Positions 9,198-15,271 of a stretch of DNA of 34,821 nucleotides are shown in pieces. Below the pieces are notes generated by a model, which saw nothing but the letters and a program-made list of their open reading frames with translations, was not told the origin of the DNA and searched no databases. Both the position numbers and the translations under genes were made by a program. Each line of letters starts with the position of its first letter. Within the stretch, counting starts at the first letter, position 1. Source of the DNA: a virus; the IMG/VR virus record IMGVR_UViG_3300024520_002197, positions 1 through 34,821 of that record, one strand, 5' to 3'.

Positions 9198-9247
9198 ATC
9201 ACTAAAAATAAGTGATATATAGATTATACCCTGCTCGGGAAAGAGCA
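9198..9247 (+). terminator. Possible weak terminator or processing hairpins after the fibre block
   Basis: The 82-base gap between 9195 and 9278 holds two small inverted repeats: ATCACT (9198-9203) pairing with AGTGAT (9211-9216), and TGCTC (9232-9236) pairing with GAGCA (9243-9247). Neither is followed by a clear T-run, so a factor-independent terminator is doubtful. The gap does separate the fibre block from the chaperonin block, so a transcription boundary or mRNA processing site is plausible. Confidence 0.3.
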
Positions 9248-9277
9248 ACCAAATAAACTAACATAAAACCAAAACCA

Positions 9278-9562
9278 ATGACACTATATTACAGGACTCA
9301 TACGTGGAGTAGTCAACCACAAATATCCGAAGACCAAATCGAATTTTGGAAGCACGTTGCTGAAAAGAAAAATTGGCGAATAGTGCAACTACCAAATGGA
9401 TATTTTCAAACCGAATATAAAGATCAAGAAGATAAGTGGCAAGATGTAACTCGTAGGGAAACACTTGATGGAGCAGAGGCTGCTATCGAGGGTAGCATCG
9501 ATCACTACATTAAAAAGCTTGACTTTGTAAAAGGTCCTAAGGTAGTTAAAACCTTTGAATAA
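9278..9562 (+). CDS. Small conserved hypothetical protein
   Basis: A 94-residue soluble protein with no signal peptide or membrane segment. It has a Trp-rich N-terminal half (THTWSSQPQISEDQIEFWKH, and later NWRIVQLPNGYFQTEYKD), then RRETLDGAEAAIEGSIDHY and a basic C-terminus. The TLDGAEAAIEGSIDHYIKKL part looks like an amphipathic helix. I do not recognise a functional family. It lies 32 bases upstream of groEL and after an 82-base non-coding gap, so it may be the first gene of the chaperonin transcript. A companion role to the chaperonin is only a positional guess. Confidence 0.6.
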   Translation: MTLYYRTHTWSSQPQISEDQIEFWKHVAEKKNWRIVQLPNGYFQTEYKDQEDKWQDVTRRETLDGAEAAIEGSIDHYIKKLDFVKGPKVVKTFE

Positions 9563-9577
9563 TATTATACAATAAAA

Positions 9578-9593
9578 TTAAATTCAATTAAAT
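9578..9593 (+). promoter_or_regulatory. AT-rich leader repeat in front of groEL
   Basis: Sixteen bases (TTAAATTCAATTAAAT) ending just before the groEL ATG are repeated exactly at 13936-13951, at the start of another gene. No Shine-Dalgarno motif is present. The repeat may be a translation-initiation leader of the A-rich Bacteroidota type, or part of a late promoter. Confidence 0.45.
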
Positions 9594-9594
9594 T

Positions 9595-11151
9595 ATGTCA
9601 GACAAGATTGTCAAAAACCTTAACTTTGGGGAAGACGCAAAGAACAAGGTATTTAAAGGTATAGAAAAACTCACAAAAGCTGTTAGCTCCACACTTGGAG
9701 CTAGCGGCCAATGTGTTATATTAGAAGATGATCAGGGTAAACCTGTCATTACAAAAGATGGTGTAACTGTTGCGAACAGCATTATACTATTAGACCCAGT
9801 AGAAAATATGGGTGCTACGCTTCTAAAAGAAGCTGCTAGAAAAACTGTTCAAGAAGCTGGCGATGGAACAACAACGGCTACAGTACTAGCGCACTCAATT
9901 TTAACAGAGGCTTATAAAAATTTAGATAAAGATAATATACGTAACATTAAAGAAGGTATAAACAAAGCTGTTGATAATGTTATTAAATACCTGGAAAACA
10001 AAGCAATAACAGTTGAAGGTACTATGCTTGATGACGTTGCTACAATTAGTTGTAACAATGATAAAGAACTAGGTAAAATAATTGGGGAAGCGTTTAAAGC
10101 TGCTGGTGAAAATGGTGTTGTTGTTATGGAGCCAACAACCGAAGATACTACAGAGCTTGAGTTAGTTGACGGTGTTCAATACGACAAAGGTTTAACTAAC
10201 TCTCACTTTATAACAAGCAAAGACAAAAGAGTAGCTGAGCTTGATAATCCATTAATATTACTACTAGAGTCACCTATAGAATCTGTGCGTAAAATACAGT
10301 CAGTACTAGAGTATGTAATTAAAAATAAAAAACCTTTACTTATTATTGGTGATTTAGAAACTGAAGTTCTAGCAACGCTAGCAATGAATAAAGTAAAAGG
10401 TAATATAAAAGTAAACGTAATAAATGCTCCTACGTACGGTATAAACAAGAAAGATATGCTTTCTGATTTAGCTTTATTAACTGGAGCTACTGTAGTAAAT
10501 GAAGATCTTGGAGATGATTTAGATGTTATTAATCCAGACTTTTTAGGTACTTGTTATAAAAGTATTACAGATGACATAGAAACAATATTACAAGTTGATA
10601 CGTCTACTGATGATGTTAAAAAATTAATTAGCTCAGTAAAAGATTTAATATCCAAAGCTAAAGCACCTGGTGAAATTATACGCCTTGAAAAACGTTTAGC
10701 TAGGCTTTCAGGTAAAGTGTCGGTTGTTAAAGTTGGTGCTAATTCAGAGATTGAATTAAAAGAAAAATCGGATAGAGTTGAAGACGCTATCTGTGCTACT
10801 AAAGCCGCGGTAAAAGAAGGTATAGTATCAGGGGGTGGTATAGCCTTGCTCGACGCATCTAATAAAACTAAAGCTAAAAGCGTTGGTGAAAAGATATTGC
10901 TACAAGCTATTAAAGCACCGTTTAAAACTATACTAAATAATGCTGGACTGGAAGAGGTTGGTACGCCCGAAGAAGGTATGGGTGTTAATGTAATTACAGG
11001 TGATATTGTAAACATGATCGATAAAGGTATTATCGATCCATTACTTGTAACTAAAAGCGCACTCAAACACGCGGCTTCAGTGGCTACCACTATATTGTCT
11101 ACAAATTGTGTAATCAATAATTTAAGAGTTGGTGATGAAAGCAATAGGTAG
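9595..11151 (+). CDS. groEL: Phage-encoded chaperonin GroEL (HSP60)
   Basis: A 518-residue group I chaperonin, about 30 residues shorter than E. coli GroEL. The ATP-site elements are present: ITKDGVTVA (Asp55), AGDGTTTATVLA (88-99, Asp90), GIVSGGGIAL (409-418) and DRVEDA with Asp397, the equivalent of the hydrolysis Asp398. The apical domain is recognisable (KKPLLII, NKVKGNIKV, LTGATVVNEDLG). Two oddities stand out. The near-invariant LGPKGRNV nucleotide-contact segment is LGASGQCV here (34-41), and the flexible GGM tail is missing, the protein ending RVGDESNR. It should form a folding chamber in the host cytoplasm with the GroES encoded next to it, probably for capsid or fibre folding. The order groEL then groES is the reverse of the bacterial operon, which argues against recent capture of a host operon. 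Confidence 0.95.
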   Translation: MSDKIVKNLNFGEDAKNKVFKGIEKLTKAVSSTLGASGQCVILEDDQGKPVITKDGVTVANSIILLDPVENMGATLLKEAARKTVQEAGDGTTTATVLAHSILTEAYKNLDKDNIRNIKEGINKAVDNVIKYLENKAITVEGTMLDDVATISCNNDKELGKIIGEAFKAAGENGVVVMEPTTEDTTELELVDGVQYDKGLTNSHFITSKDKRVAELDNPLILLLESPIESVRKIQSVLEYVIKNKKPLLIIGDLETEVLATLAMNKVKGNIKVNVINAPTYGINKKDMLSDLALLTGATVVNEDLGDDLDVINPDFLGTCYKSITDDIETILQVDTSTDDVKKLISSVKDLISKAKAPGEIIRLEKRLARLSGKVSVVKVGANSEIELKEKSDRVEDAICATKAAVKEGIVSGGGIALLDASNKTKAKSVGEKILLQAIKAPFKTILNNAGLEEVGTPEEGMGVNVITGDIVNMIDKGIIDPLLVTKSALKHAASVATTILSTNCVINNLRVGDESNR

Positions 11152-11398
11152 AAATATAATTATAAAAAAGAAAAAAGAAGATACCGTTAAAAAAACAGAC
11201 GGTGGTCTTATGTTAACTCACAAGCAGCGAGTTGATATTCGTTATAAAGAAGCTACTGTGCTTCATTGTGGTGATGATGTTAAAGGAATAAAAGAAGGTC
11301 AAACTATTTTTTATGACAAAAACGCAAGTAATCGCCTTGAAGTTAATAAAGAAGTTTTTTATGTTATACGTGATATTGATGTAGTTGTTGTATTATGA
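11135..11398 (+). CDS. groES: Co-chaperonin GroES-like protein
   Basis: An 87-residue protein overlapping the end of groEL by 17 bases. The frame extends to a TTG at 11129, but the ATG at 11135 gives MKAIGRNIIIKKKKED, which matches the usual GroES opening strand, so I chose it. The mobile-loop region (KKTDGGLMLTHKQRVDIRYK) carries the GG-hydrophobic-hydrophobic element that docks to GroEL. The next strands, EATVLHCGDDVKGIKEGQTI and VFYVIRDIDVVVVL, match the GroES barrel. A dedicated phage co-chaperonin has precedent in T4 gp31, which lets the chamber accept the capsid protein. The stop overlaps the next start (ATGA), so translation of the three genes is probably coupled. Confidence 0.88.
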   Translation: MKAIGRNIIIKKKKEDTVKKTDGGLMLTHKQRVDIRYKEATVLHCGDDVKGIKEGQTIFYDKNASNRLEVNKEVFYVIRDIDVVVVL

Positions 11399-11835
11399 AG
11401 CTAGATGCTAGTGATATTAAAGATTTAAATCTATTAAAGCATTATCGCATAATACGTAAGTGGGCTTGTAAAAACAATAATCTCAACGATGCTGATTTAG
11501 AATTATTAATATATCTAGATTGCATCGGCTTATTTAGTAAAAAAGATTTTGAAATGGGTACTTATTCTTATAGTTGGGACAATAGACGCTGGAATAGATT
11601 GCTCAAACAAGGTTGGATAGTTGTTTTTAAAACTAGAGAACAAGAAGGTAGATATAATGTTTATCAAGTTTCTTTTAAATGCAAACAATTAATACAACGT
11701 GTTTATAGAATAATGCTAGGTGAAGAAGATGTACCAACTAGTACTAGAAGAAACAAAATAATGAAAGGTAGTAGTTATATAGATAAAGTTCTAATAACTT
11801 CTATTAAAAATGTAAATAACGATAAAGAAAGATAA
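11395..11835 (+). CDS. Putative winged-helix DNA-binding protein
   Basis: A 146-residue basic protein starting within the groES stop codon (ATGA). The first 90 residues suggest a winged-helix layout: helices at LNLLKHYRIIRKWAC and LNDADLELLIYLDC, then WDNRRWNRLLKQGWIVVFKT, where a recognition-type helix leads into a beta wing ending YNVYQVSFKC. The C-terminus is Lys/Arg-rich (RRNKIMKGSSYIDK). MarR-like regulators have a similar arrangement (LLxYL, then a helix, then GWI..), but I see no definitive family motif. It could be a late-gene regulator or a DNA-binding head-assembly protein. The call rests on fold-like pattern and charge only. Confidence 0.5.
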   Translation: MKLDASDIKDLNLLKHYRIIRKWACKNNNLNDADLELLIYLDCIGLFSKKDFEMGTYSYSWDNRRWNRLLKQGWIVVFKTREQEGRYNVYQVSFKCKQLIQRVYRIMLGEEDVPTSTRRNKIMKGSSYIDKVLITSIKNVNNDKER

Positions 11836-11837
11836 TC

Positions 11838-12164
11838 ATGGCTAAATGTAAAAAATGCGGATCACCAGCTTGTGTGTGTGGATCGCCTAATCATTTCGTA
11901 GATCCAACAATGGCTGCTGCAGGTATACAACCAGATATGACATATCAAGTTCCTATGCAAGCGAATCAAATGGGCGCAGCTAAACCTGTATTCAGCCCTC
12001 AAACTCAAGGTATGGCTCAAACAATATACGGAACTCCAGATCAACGTCAACAATCTGTAGCCACTCCTTTTCAAGCCAATGCTTTTTACGCTTCATTAGA
12101 TGCAGCTAGAAAAGAAGGTAGAGACACGTTTAAAGTTGGTGACAAAACATTCGAAGTAAAATAA
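11838..12164 (+). CDS. Small Cys-cluster protein, function unknown
   Basis: A 108-residue protein that opens with a tight cysteine cluster, KCKKCGSPACVCGSPNHF: four Cys (in CxxC and CxC pairs) and a His within the first 19 residues, enough for one zinc-binding knuckle. The middle is Gln/Met/Pro/Ala-rich and probably disordered. The C-terminus is a small ordered segment, FYASLDAARKEGRDTFKVG, ending DKTFEVK. The Cys cluster is seen; zinc binding is inferred. It lies between the putative regulator and other very small proteins, and its role is unknown. Confidence 0.55.
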   Translation: MAKCKKCGSPACVCGSPNHFVDPTMAAAGIQPDMTYQVPMQANQMGAAKPVFSPQTQGMAQTIYGTPDQRQQSVATPFQANAFYASLDAARKEGRDTFKVGDKTFEVK

Positions 12165-12170
12165 ATAACT

Positions 12171-12371
12171 ATGGACAAAAGTAAACTAATCATAAGTAAG
12201 CCAGCTCTTGAAGGACAAGTAGGTGAGTCACACGTTTGGGATGGGCCACTAGATGTTAATAGCTTTCCAAAAGGAAAAGGTAGTAGCTCTGGTAAAGATG
12301 GTATGGAAATACTAAAAGATATACCTGAATACAAAGCAGGACCTATAACTCAAAAAGTAAAACGTGGCTAA
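12171..12371 (+). CDS. Small hypothetical protein
   Basis: A 66-residue protein with no recognisable domain, starting 6 bases after the previous stop and overlapping the next gene by 8 bases. It has a hydrophobic start (KLIISKPALEG), a Trp-Asp-Gly-Pro turn (HVWDGPLDV) and a Gly/Ser/Lys-rich linker. It is probably largely disordered. It is kept as a gene because it fills the only gap in a tightly packed co-directional cassette. A virion accessory role is possible but unsupported. Confidence 0.45.
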   Translation: MDKSKLIISKPALEGQVGESHVWDGPLDVNSFPKGKGSSSGKDGMEILKDIPEYKAGPITQKVKRG

Positions 12372-12639
12372 GCAAATAGACAAAAAAAGTCTCAAGTGTA
12401 ATAAGCCTAGAAGAACACCAGGTCACCCTAAAAAATCTCACGTAGTTAAAGCTTGTGAAAGTGGTAGGGAAAAGATTATACGCTTTGGTGAGCAAGGTGC
12501 TAAAACTGCTGGCAAACCAAAATCTAGTGAATCTGATCGCATGAAAAAGAAACGTGCTAGCTTTAAAGCGCGTCATGCTAAAAATATCAAGAAAGGTAAG
12601 ATGTCCGCTGCGTGGTGGGCTGATAAAGTTAAATGGTAA
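12364..12639 (+). CDS. Small basic conserved phage protein
   Basis: A 91-residue, strongly basic protein that starts with GTG at 12364 inside the end of the preceding gene. The central pattern SHVVKACESGREKIIRFGEQ followed by SFKARHAKNIKKGKMSAAWW and ADKVKW is one I recognise from many marine phages and some bacterial proteins of unknown function. It has a Cys at residue 12 and another near 31 but no zinc motif. The positive charge and the conserved SFKARH helix suggest nucleic-acid binding, which is inference. The GTG start is supported by overlap coupling with the upstream stop and by the absence of an in-frame ATG before the conserved region. Confidence 0.65.
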   Translation: MAKQIDKKSLKCNKPRRTPGHPKKSHVVKACESGREKIIRFGEQGAKTAGKPKSSESDRMKKKRASFKARHAKNIKKGKMSAAWWADKVKW

Positions 12640-12950
12640 TGGGTTTTAAATTAATACCTCCGTTTGTATTAGAAAACACTCCAATATATCAAGTTGATAT
12701 GGAAGATGGTGTATTAGGTAAAGCTAATAATAATGGTACTATTATCATAAACAACAAAGTATCACCAGCTAAAATGAGTGAAGTTATTGCTCATGAAATG
12801 GTGCATATAGATCAAATGAAACGTGGTGATTTAGATTACGATAATAAAAACGTATACTGGAAAGGTAAGGTAATACCTCGCTCAAGTATTAAAGAAGGAG
12901 CAAAAAATTTACCTTGGGAAAAAGAAGCTTATAATAAAACTAAAAAATAA
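12639..12950 (+). CDS. Small HExxH zinc metallopeptidase-like protein
   Basis: A 103-residue protein counting from the ATG at 12639, which overlaps the upstream stop as TAATG; an in-frame ATG at 12633 would add two residues. Residues 46-59 read MSEVIAHEMVHIDQ, a classic zincin helix with His52, Glu53 and His56. A downstream LPWEKEAYNK (91-100) is the usual place for the third ligand, a Glu, in small HExxH proteins of this type. There is no signal peptide, so it should act in the cytoplasm or the virion. It could be a maturation protease or could process a lysis or structural protein. Proteolytic activity is inferred from the motif only; the protein is near the minimum size for a zincin. Confidence 0.68.
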   Translation: MGFKLIPPFVLENTPIYQVDMEDGVLGKANNNGTIIINNKVSPAKMSEVIAHEMVHIDQMKRGDLDYDNKNVYWKGKVIPRSSIKEGAKNLPWEKEAYNKTKK

Positions 12951-12954
12951 AAAA

Positions 12955-13527
12955 ATGCCGTATAAAAAGAAAGGTTCTTCATGTGTACAACTGAAAGACC
13001 ACAAAGGAAAACCATCAGGATTAATGATGGAAGGATCTGTAGCATATATGGAGTCTGCAGGTAAAGAAAAGAAAAACTTAATGAAAGATATGCCTATTGA
13101 TGATAAAGCATCGGCAATGGAAATGTCTCCGTATAAACTAACTGAAAAGGATAAGCCCGAACCAAAGCCGTTTGTGGATCCAGGTGCTCCTGAAGGTTTT
13201 GCAGCAGACGCCGCAGACGTAGGTGAAGCTGCGTCTAAAAAATTCTTTAAAAGTCAAGATATAGTTAATAGAGCTGTGCAGACTTTAGAGGGCATAGATG
13301 CTGGTAAAGGAACGTATACTGGGTACGCTAACTCAGACCAGACTGTTAGAAACGCTTTGTTAGGTGGAATGAGAAAGGATAAACTAACTACGCAACAATT
13401 AAAATCACTTTCTAAAAGTGATCCTGTTAAAGGCAGGGAATATATTTCTCAAAATATATCAAACGCATCACTTGGTGACGCAAAACGCGCGTTTGATAGA
13501 TCATACAATCCTTTCAAGCAAAGCTAA
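12955..13527 (+). CDS. Hypothetical protein, mostly disordered
   Basis: A 190-residue protein with a basic start (PYKKKGSSCVQLKDHKGKPS) and a Lys/Met/Pro-rich, probably disordered first half that includes MSPYKL, a short motif that recurs in small proteins of marine phages. The second half (about 85-180) looks helical: VNRAVQTLEGIDAGKGTYTG, then RNALLGGMRKDKLTTQQLKS and ISNASLGDAKRAFDRSYNP. I do not recognise a family. It sits between the metallopeptidase and the holin, with a 4-base gap before it and none after it, so it is co-expressed with both. It may be a minor virion component. Confidence 0.5.
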   Translation: MPYKKKGSSCVQLKDHKGKPSGLMMEGSVAYMESAGKEKKNLMKDMPIDDKASAMEMSPYKLTEKDKPEPKPFVDPGAPEGFAADAADVGEAASKKFFKSQDIVNRAVQTLEGIDAGKGTYTGYANSDQTVRNALLGGMRKDKLTTQQLKSLSKSDPVKGREYISQNISNASLGDAKRAFDRSYNPFKQS

Positions 13528-13926
13528 ATGAAAAAACTTTTAAGTCTTTTATCGGGCGGTATAATTAAAGACGTAGGTAATGTAATCGATAAACTTACAA
13601 CTACAGACGAAGAAAGATTAGCTGCTAAGCAAAAGATTCAAGAGTTATTAGAAAAAGCAGATCAAGACGCACAGACTCAAATTACTGAACGCTGGAAACT
13701 TGATATGCAATCTGATTCATTTTTGTCTAAAAACATACGGCCACTAGTGTTAATATATCTTACTGTTATATTTACGGCATTGGCATTTTTTGATGGTAAC
13801 ATTGGTGGTTTCCAGGTTAACGAAGCCTATATACCTATATTTCAATCATTATTGATTACAGTATATGGTGCATATTTTGTAGGTCGTACTTGGGAAAAAG
13901 CAAAGAAATCGAGTAATAATAAATAA
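13528..13926 (+). CDS. Holin, three-TM superfamily type
   Basis: A 132-residue membrane protein. The N-terminal 60 residues contain an amphipathic start (KKLLSLLSGGIIKDVGNVID), then TTTDEERLAAKQKIQELLEK and a charged coiled stretch. MQSDSFLSKNIRPLVLIYLT (60-79) is the hallmark junction before the first membrane segment (about 70-90). A second segment covers about 102-120 (PIFQSLLITVYGAYFVG), and a basic tail ends RTWEKAKKSSNNK. This matches the holin family also found in gene transfer agents. It should open the inner membrane at lysis. The start follows the previous stop directly (TAAATG). No endolysin is recognised in the window, so its partner must lie elsewhere or be unrecognised here. Confidence 0.78.
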   Translation: MKKLLSLLSGGIIKDVGNVIDKLTTTDEERLAAKQKIQELLEKADQDAQTQITERWKLDMQSDSFLSKNIRPLVLIYLTVIFTALAFFDGNIGGFQVNEAYIPIFQSLLITVYGAYFVGRTWEKAKKSSNNK

Positions 13927-13935
13927 GTAAATAAT

Positions 13936-13951
13936 TTAAATTCAATTAAAT
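13936..13951 (+). promoter_or_regulatory. AT-rich leader repeat, second copy
   Basis: The 16 bases TTAAATTCAATTAAAT at 13936-13951 exactly repeat 9578-9593 in front of groEL. Here the last two bases are already part of the start codon at 13950. It is a candidate initiation leader or promoter element in a 23-base gap. Confidence 0.42.
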
Positions 13952-14219
13952 GGCAAATTCAATTACAGCTGAAGAGCTTAAAACTATTCAAGAACAACAA
14001 GGAGAGTTAACTCAACTATTAAATCAAATCGGGCAATTAGAAGCAAACAAGCATGCTTTACTTCATAGAATAGCTGACGTCAACGGAAGCGTTGAAGAAA
14101 CTAAAAAAGAGCTAGAAGAAAAGTACGGCTCTATTAATATTGATTTAAAAGATGGTACTTATACTCCAGTACAAAAAGAAGAAGAAATTGACGGTATGAC
14201 CGTTGTAACTGAAGAGTAA
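13950..14219 (+). CDS. Small coiled-coil protein
   Basis: An 89-residue acidic protein. Residues 5-60 form a clear coiled-coil or helical hairpin: ITAEELKTIQEQQGELTQLL, NQIGQLEANKHALLHRIADV, then VEETKKELEEKYGSINIDL. The C-terminus is short and acidic (DGMTVVTEE). I have seen this pattern as a conserved small protein between lysis and packaging genes of uncultured marine phages, with no known function. There is no membrane segment, so it is not a spanin. It ends in a TAATG junction with the next gene, implying translational coupling. Confidence 0.6.
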   Translation: MANSITAEELKTIQEQQGELTQLLNQIGQLEANKHALLHRIADVNGSVEETKKELEEKYGSINIDLKDGTYTPVQKEEEIDGMTVVTEE

Positions 14220-14446
14220 TGAGTACTGTTATAAGAAAAATCAGTATCGGTTCTGATTATAAAAATGATGCTATGCACTACGCGTTAGGCCAACAGGTTT
14301 ACGGTGGTCATGAAATATCACATATTATGTTTGACGACTCTGACACTTCTTATAACATATTTATAAAGAAAAACGACGAGGTGCTGCCATGGAAGAAGTT
14401 TAATTCTAACATGGCTATATCTGTTGAATATGATTTAGAATATTAA
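14219..14446 (+). CDS. Small conserved hypothetical protein
   Basis: A 75-residue protein starting in a TAATG overlap with the previous gene and ending in another with the next. It has a conserved-looking core: RKISIGSDYKNDAMHYALGQ, QVYGGHEISHIMFD, then VLPWKKFNSNMAISVEYDLE. The alternation suggests a small beta-rich domain with one helix. No catalytic motif or membrane segment is visible. Similar short proteins lie next to packaging genes in marine phages; the function is unknown. Confidence 0.58.
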   Translation: MSTVIRKISIGSDYKNDAMHYALGQQVYGGHEISHIMFDDSDTSYNIFIKKNDEVLPWKKFNSNMAISVEYDLEY

Positions 14447-15051
14447 TGAGAAGTGTTTTTGATTTCATTATAATACCATATGGTAAAAGATATGATAATG
14501 AAATTGATTTAAACGGAGATAAACTTATAGTTAATTCTAGTATAGAAAACTTTAAGTTAATAAATAGAAAAGCTGTTGTACTCACTACACCAACAGCTTT
14601 TGCTACACCTATACAAGAGGGTGATGAAGTTATAGTTCACCACAATATATTTAGAAGATATTATAACCAAAAAGGTAAAGAGGTAGACAGTAGCAAAACA
14701 TTTGACGATAATAAATATTTATGTCAATACGATCAAATATATCTTTACAAACGTATGGTTAAATGGACAGCTGTAGGTGAACGTTGTTTTATTATGCCAA
14801 TTAAAAATAAAGATGACTGGTCGCTAGAACCAGAGCGGAAAAACAAAGGTATAGTAAAAATAGGAAATAAAACACTAAAGTCGCTGGGTATTAATGAAGG
14901 TGATTTAGTTGGTTTTAAATCCAATAGAGAGTTTGAGTTTATAGTAGATAAACAAAGACTATATTGTATGGAATCAAATGATATTTTAGTTAAACATGAG
15001 TTCAAAGGAAACGAGGAAGAGTATAATCCAAGCTGGGCAAAAAGCAGTTGA
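14446..15051 (+). CDS. Tandem GroES-like fold protein, function unknown
   Basis: A 201-residue protein that reads as two GroES-like barrels. Module one (about 5-105) starts FDFIIIPYG, continues GDKLIVN, has IQEGDEVIVHHNIFRRYYN (57-75) and closes with YDQIYLYKR. Module two (about 112-185) starts ERCFIMPIK, has KGIVKIGNKTL, INEGDLVGFKSNREFEFIVD and closes with RLYCMESNDILVK. In GroES the same order occurs: an opening strand, a gate turn, a VxxGDxVxF turn and a final DILA-type strand. The mobile-loop GG motif for GroEL binding is not obvious in either half. It may be a second co-chaperonin, a capsid-chaperone adaptor or simply a head-assembly protein with this fold. It overlaps the next gene by 56 bases just upstream of the terminase. 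The fold call is inferred from pattern. Confidence 0.55.
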   Translation: MRSVFDFIIIPYGKRYDNEIDLNGDKLIVNSSIENFKLINRKAVVLTTPTAFATPIQEGDEVIVHHNIFRRYYNQKGKEVDSSKTFDDNKYLCQYDQIYLYKRMVKWTAVGERCFIMPIKNKDDWSLEPERKNKGIVKIGNKTLKSLGINEGDLVGFKSNREFEFIVDKQRLYCMESNDILVKHEFKGNEEEYNPSWAKSS

Positions 15052-15271
15052 GGAACTTATTAAAGTTGCTGAAGAAAAAATCATTACTAATACTGAAGAT
15101 GATGTTTCTGCAGATAGACTTAAAAACGCGGCTGCAACTAAAAAGCTTGCTATATTTGATGCGTTTGAAATATTAGCTAGAATAGAAGAAGAAAAAAATA
15201 TGCTTGAAGAAAAACCTCAAAATACTAAAGAAAAAAGTTTTAGAGGTTTTGCTGAGGGTAGATCAAGATAA
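14996..15271 (+). CDS. Putative terminase small subunit
   Basis: A 91-residue mainly helical protein beginning 56 bases inside the end of the preceding gene and joined to the large terminase by a TAATG overlap. Its core is SIIQAGQKAVEELIKVAEEK followed by SADRLKNAAATKKLAIFDAF and EILARIEEEKNMLEE, with a basic Phe/Arg tail (KSFRGFAEGRSR). Small terminase subunits are typically encoded immediately upstream of the large one, are helical, oligomerise through coiled coils and bind DNA to start packaging. Position and secondary structure fit, but no helix-turn-helix signature is certain and the protein is short. It could instead be an unrelated packaging accessory. Confidence 0.55.
   Translation: MSSKETRKSIIQAGQKAVEELIKVAEEKIITNTEDDVSADRLKNAAATKKLAIFDAFEILARIEEEKNMLEEKPQNTKEKSFRGFAEGRSR

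Noticed and set aside
10554-11144. 196-codon open frame on the minus strand across groEL
   Set aside because: It lies wholly antisense to a certain groEL gene, its translation is low-complexity Ser/Thr/Leu/Ile as expected from the mirror of this codon use, and no minus-strand gene is credible in the window.
11129-11398. TTG at 11129 as the groES start
   Set aside because: The ATG at 11135 gives the standard GroES N-terminus, and other starts in the window are ATG apart from one GTG.
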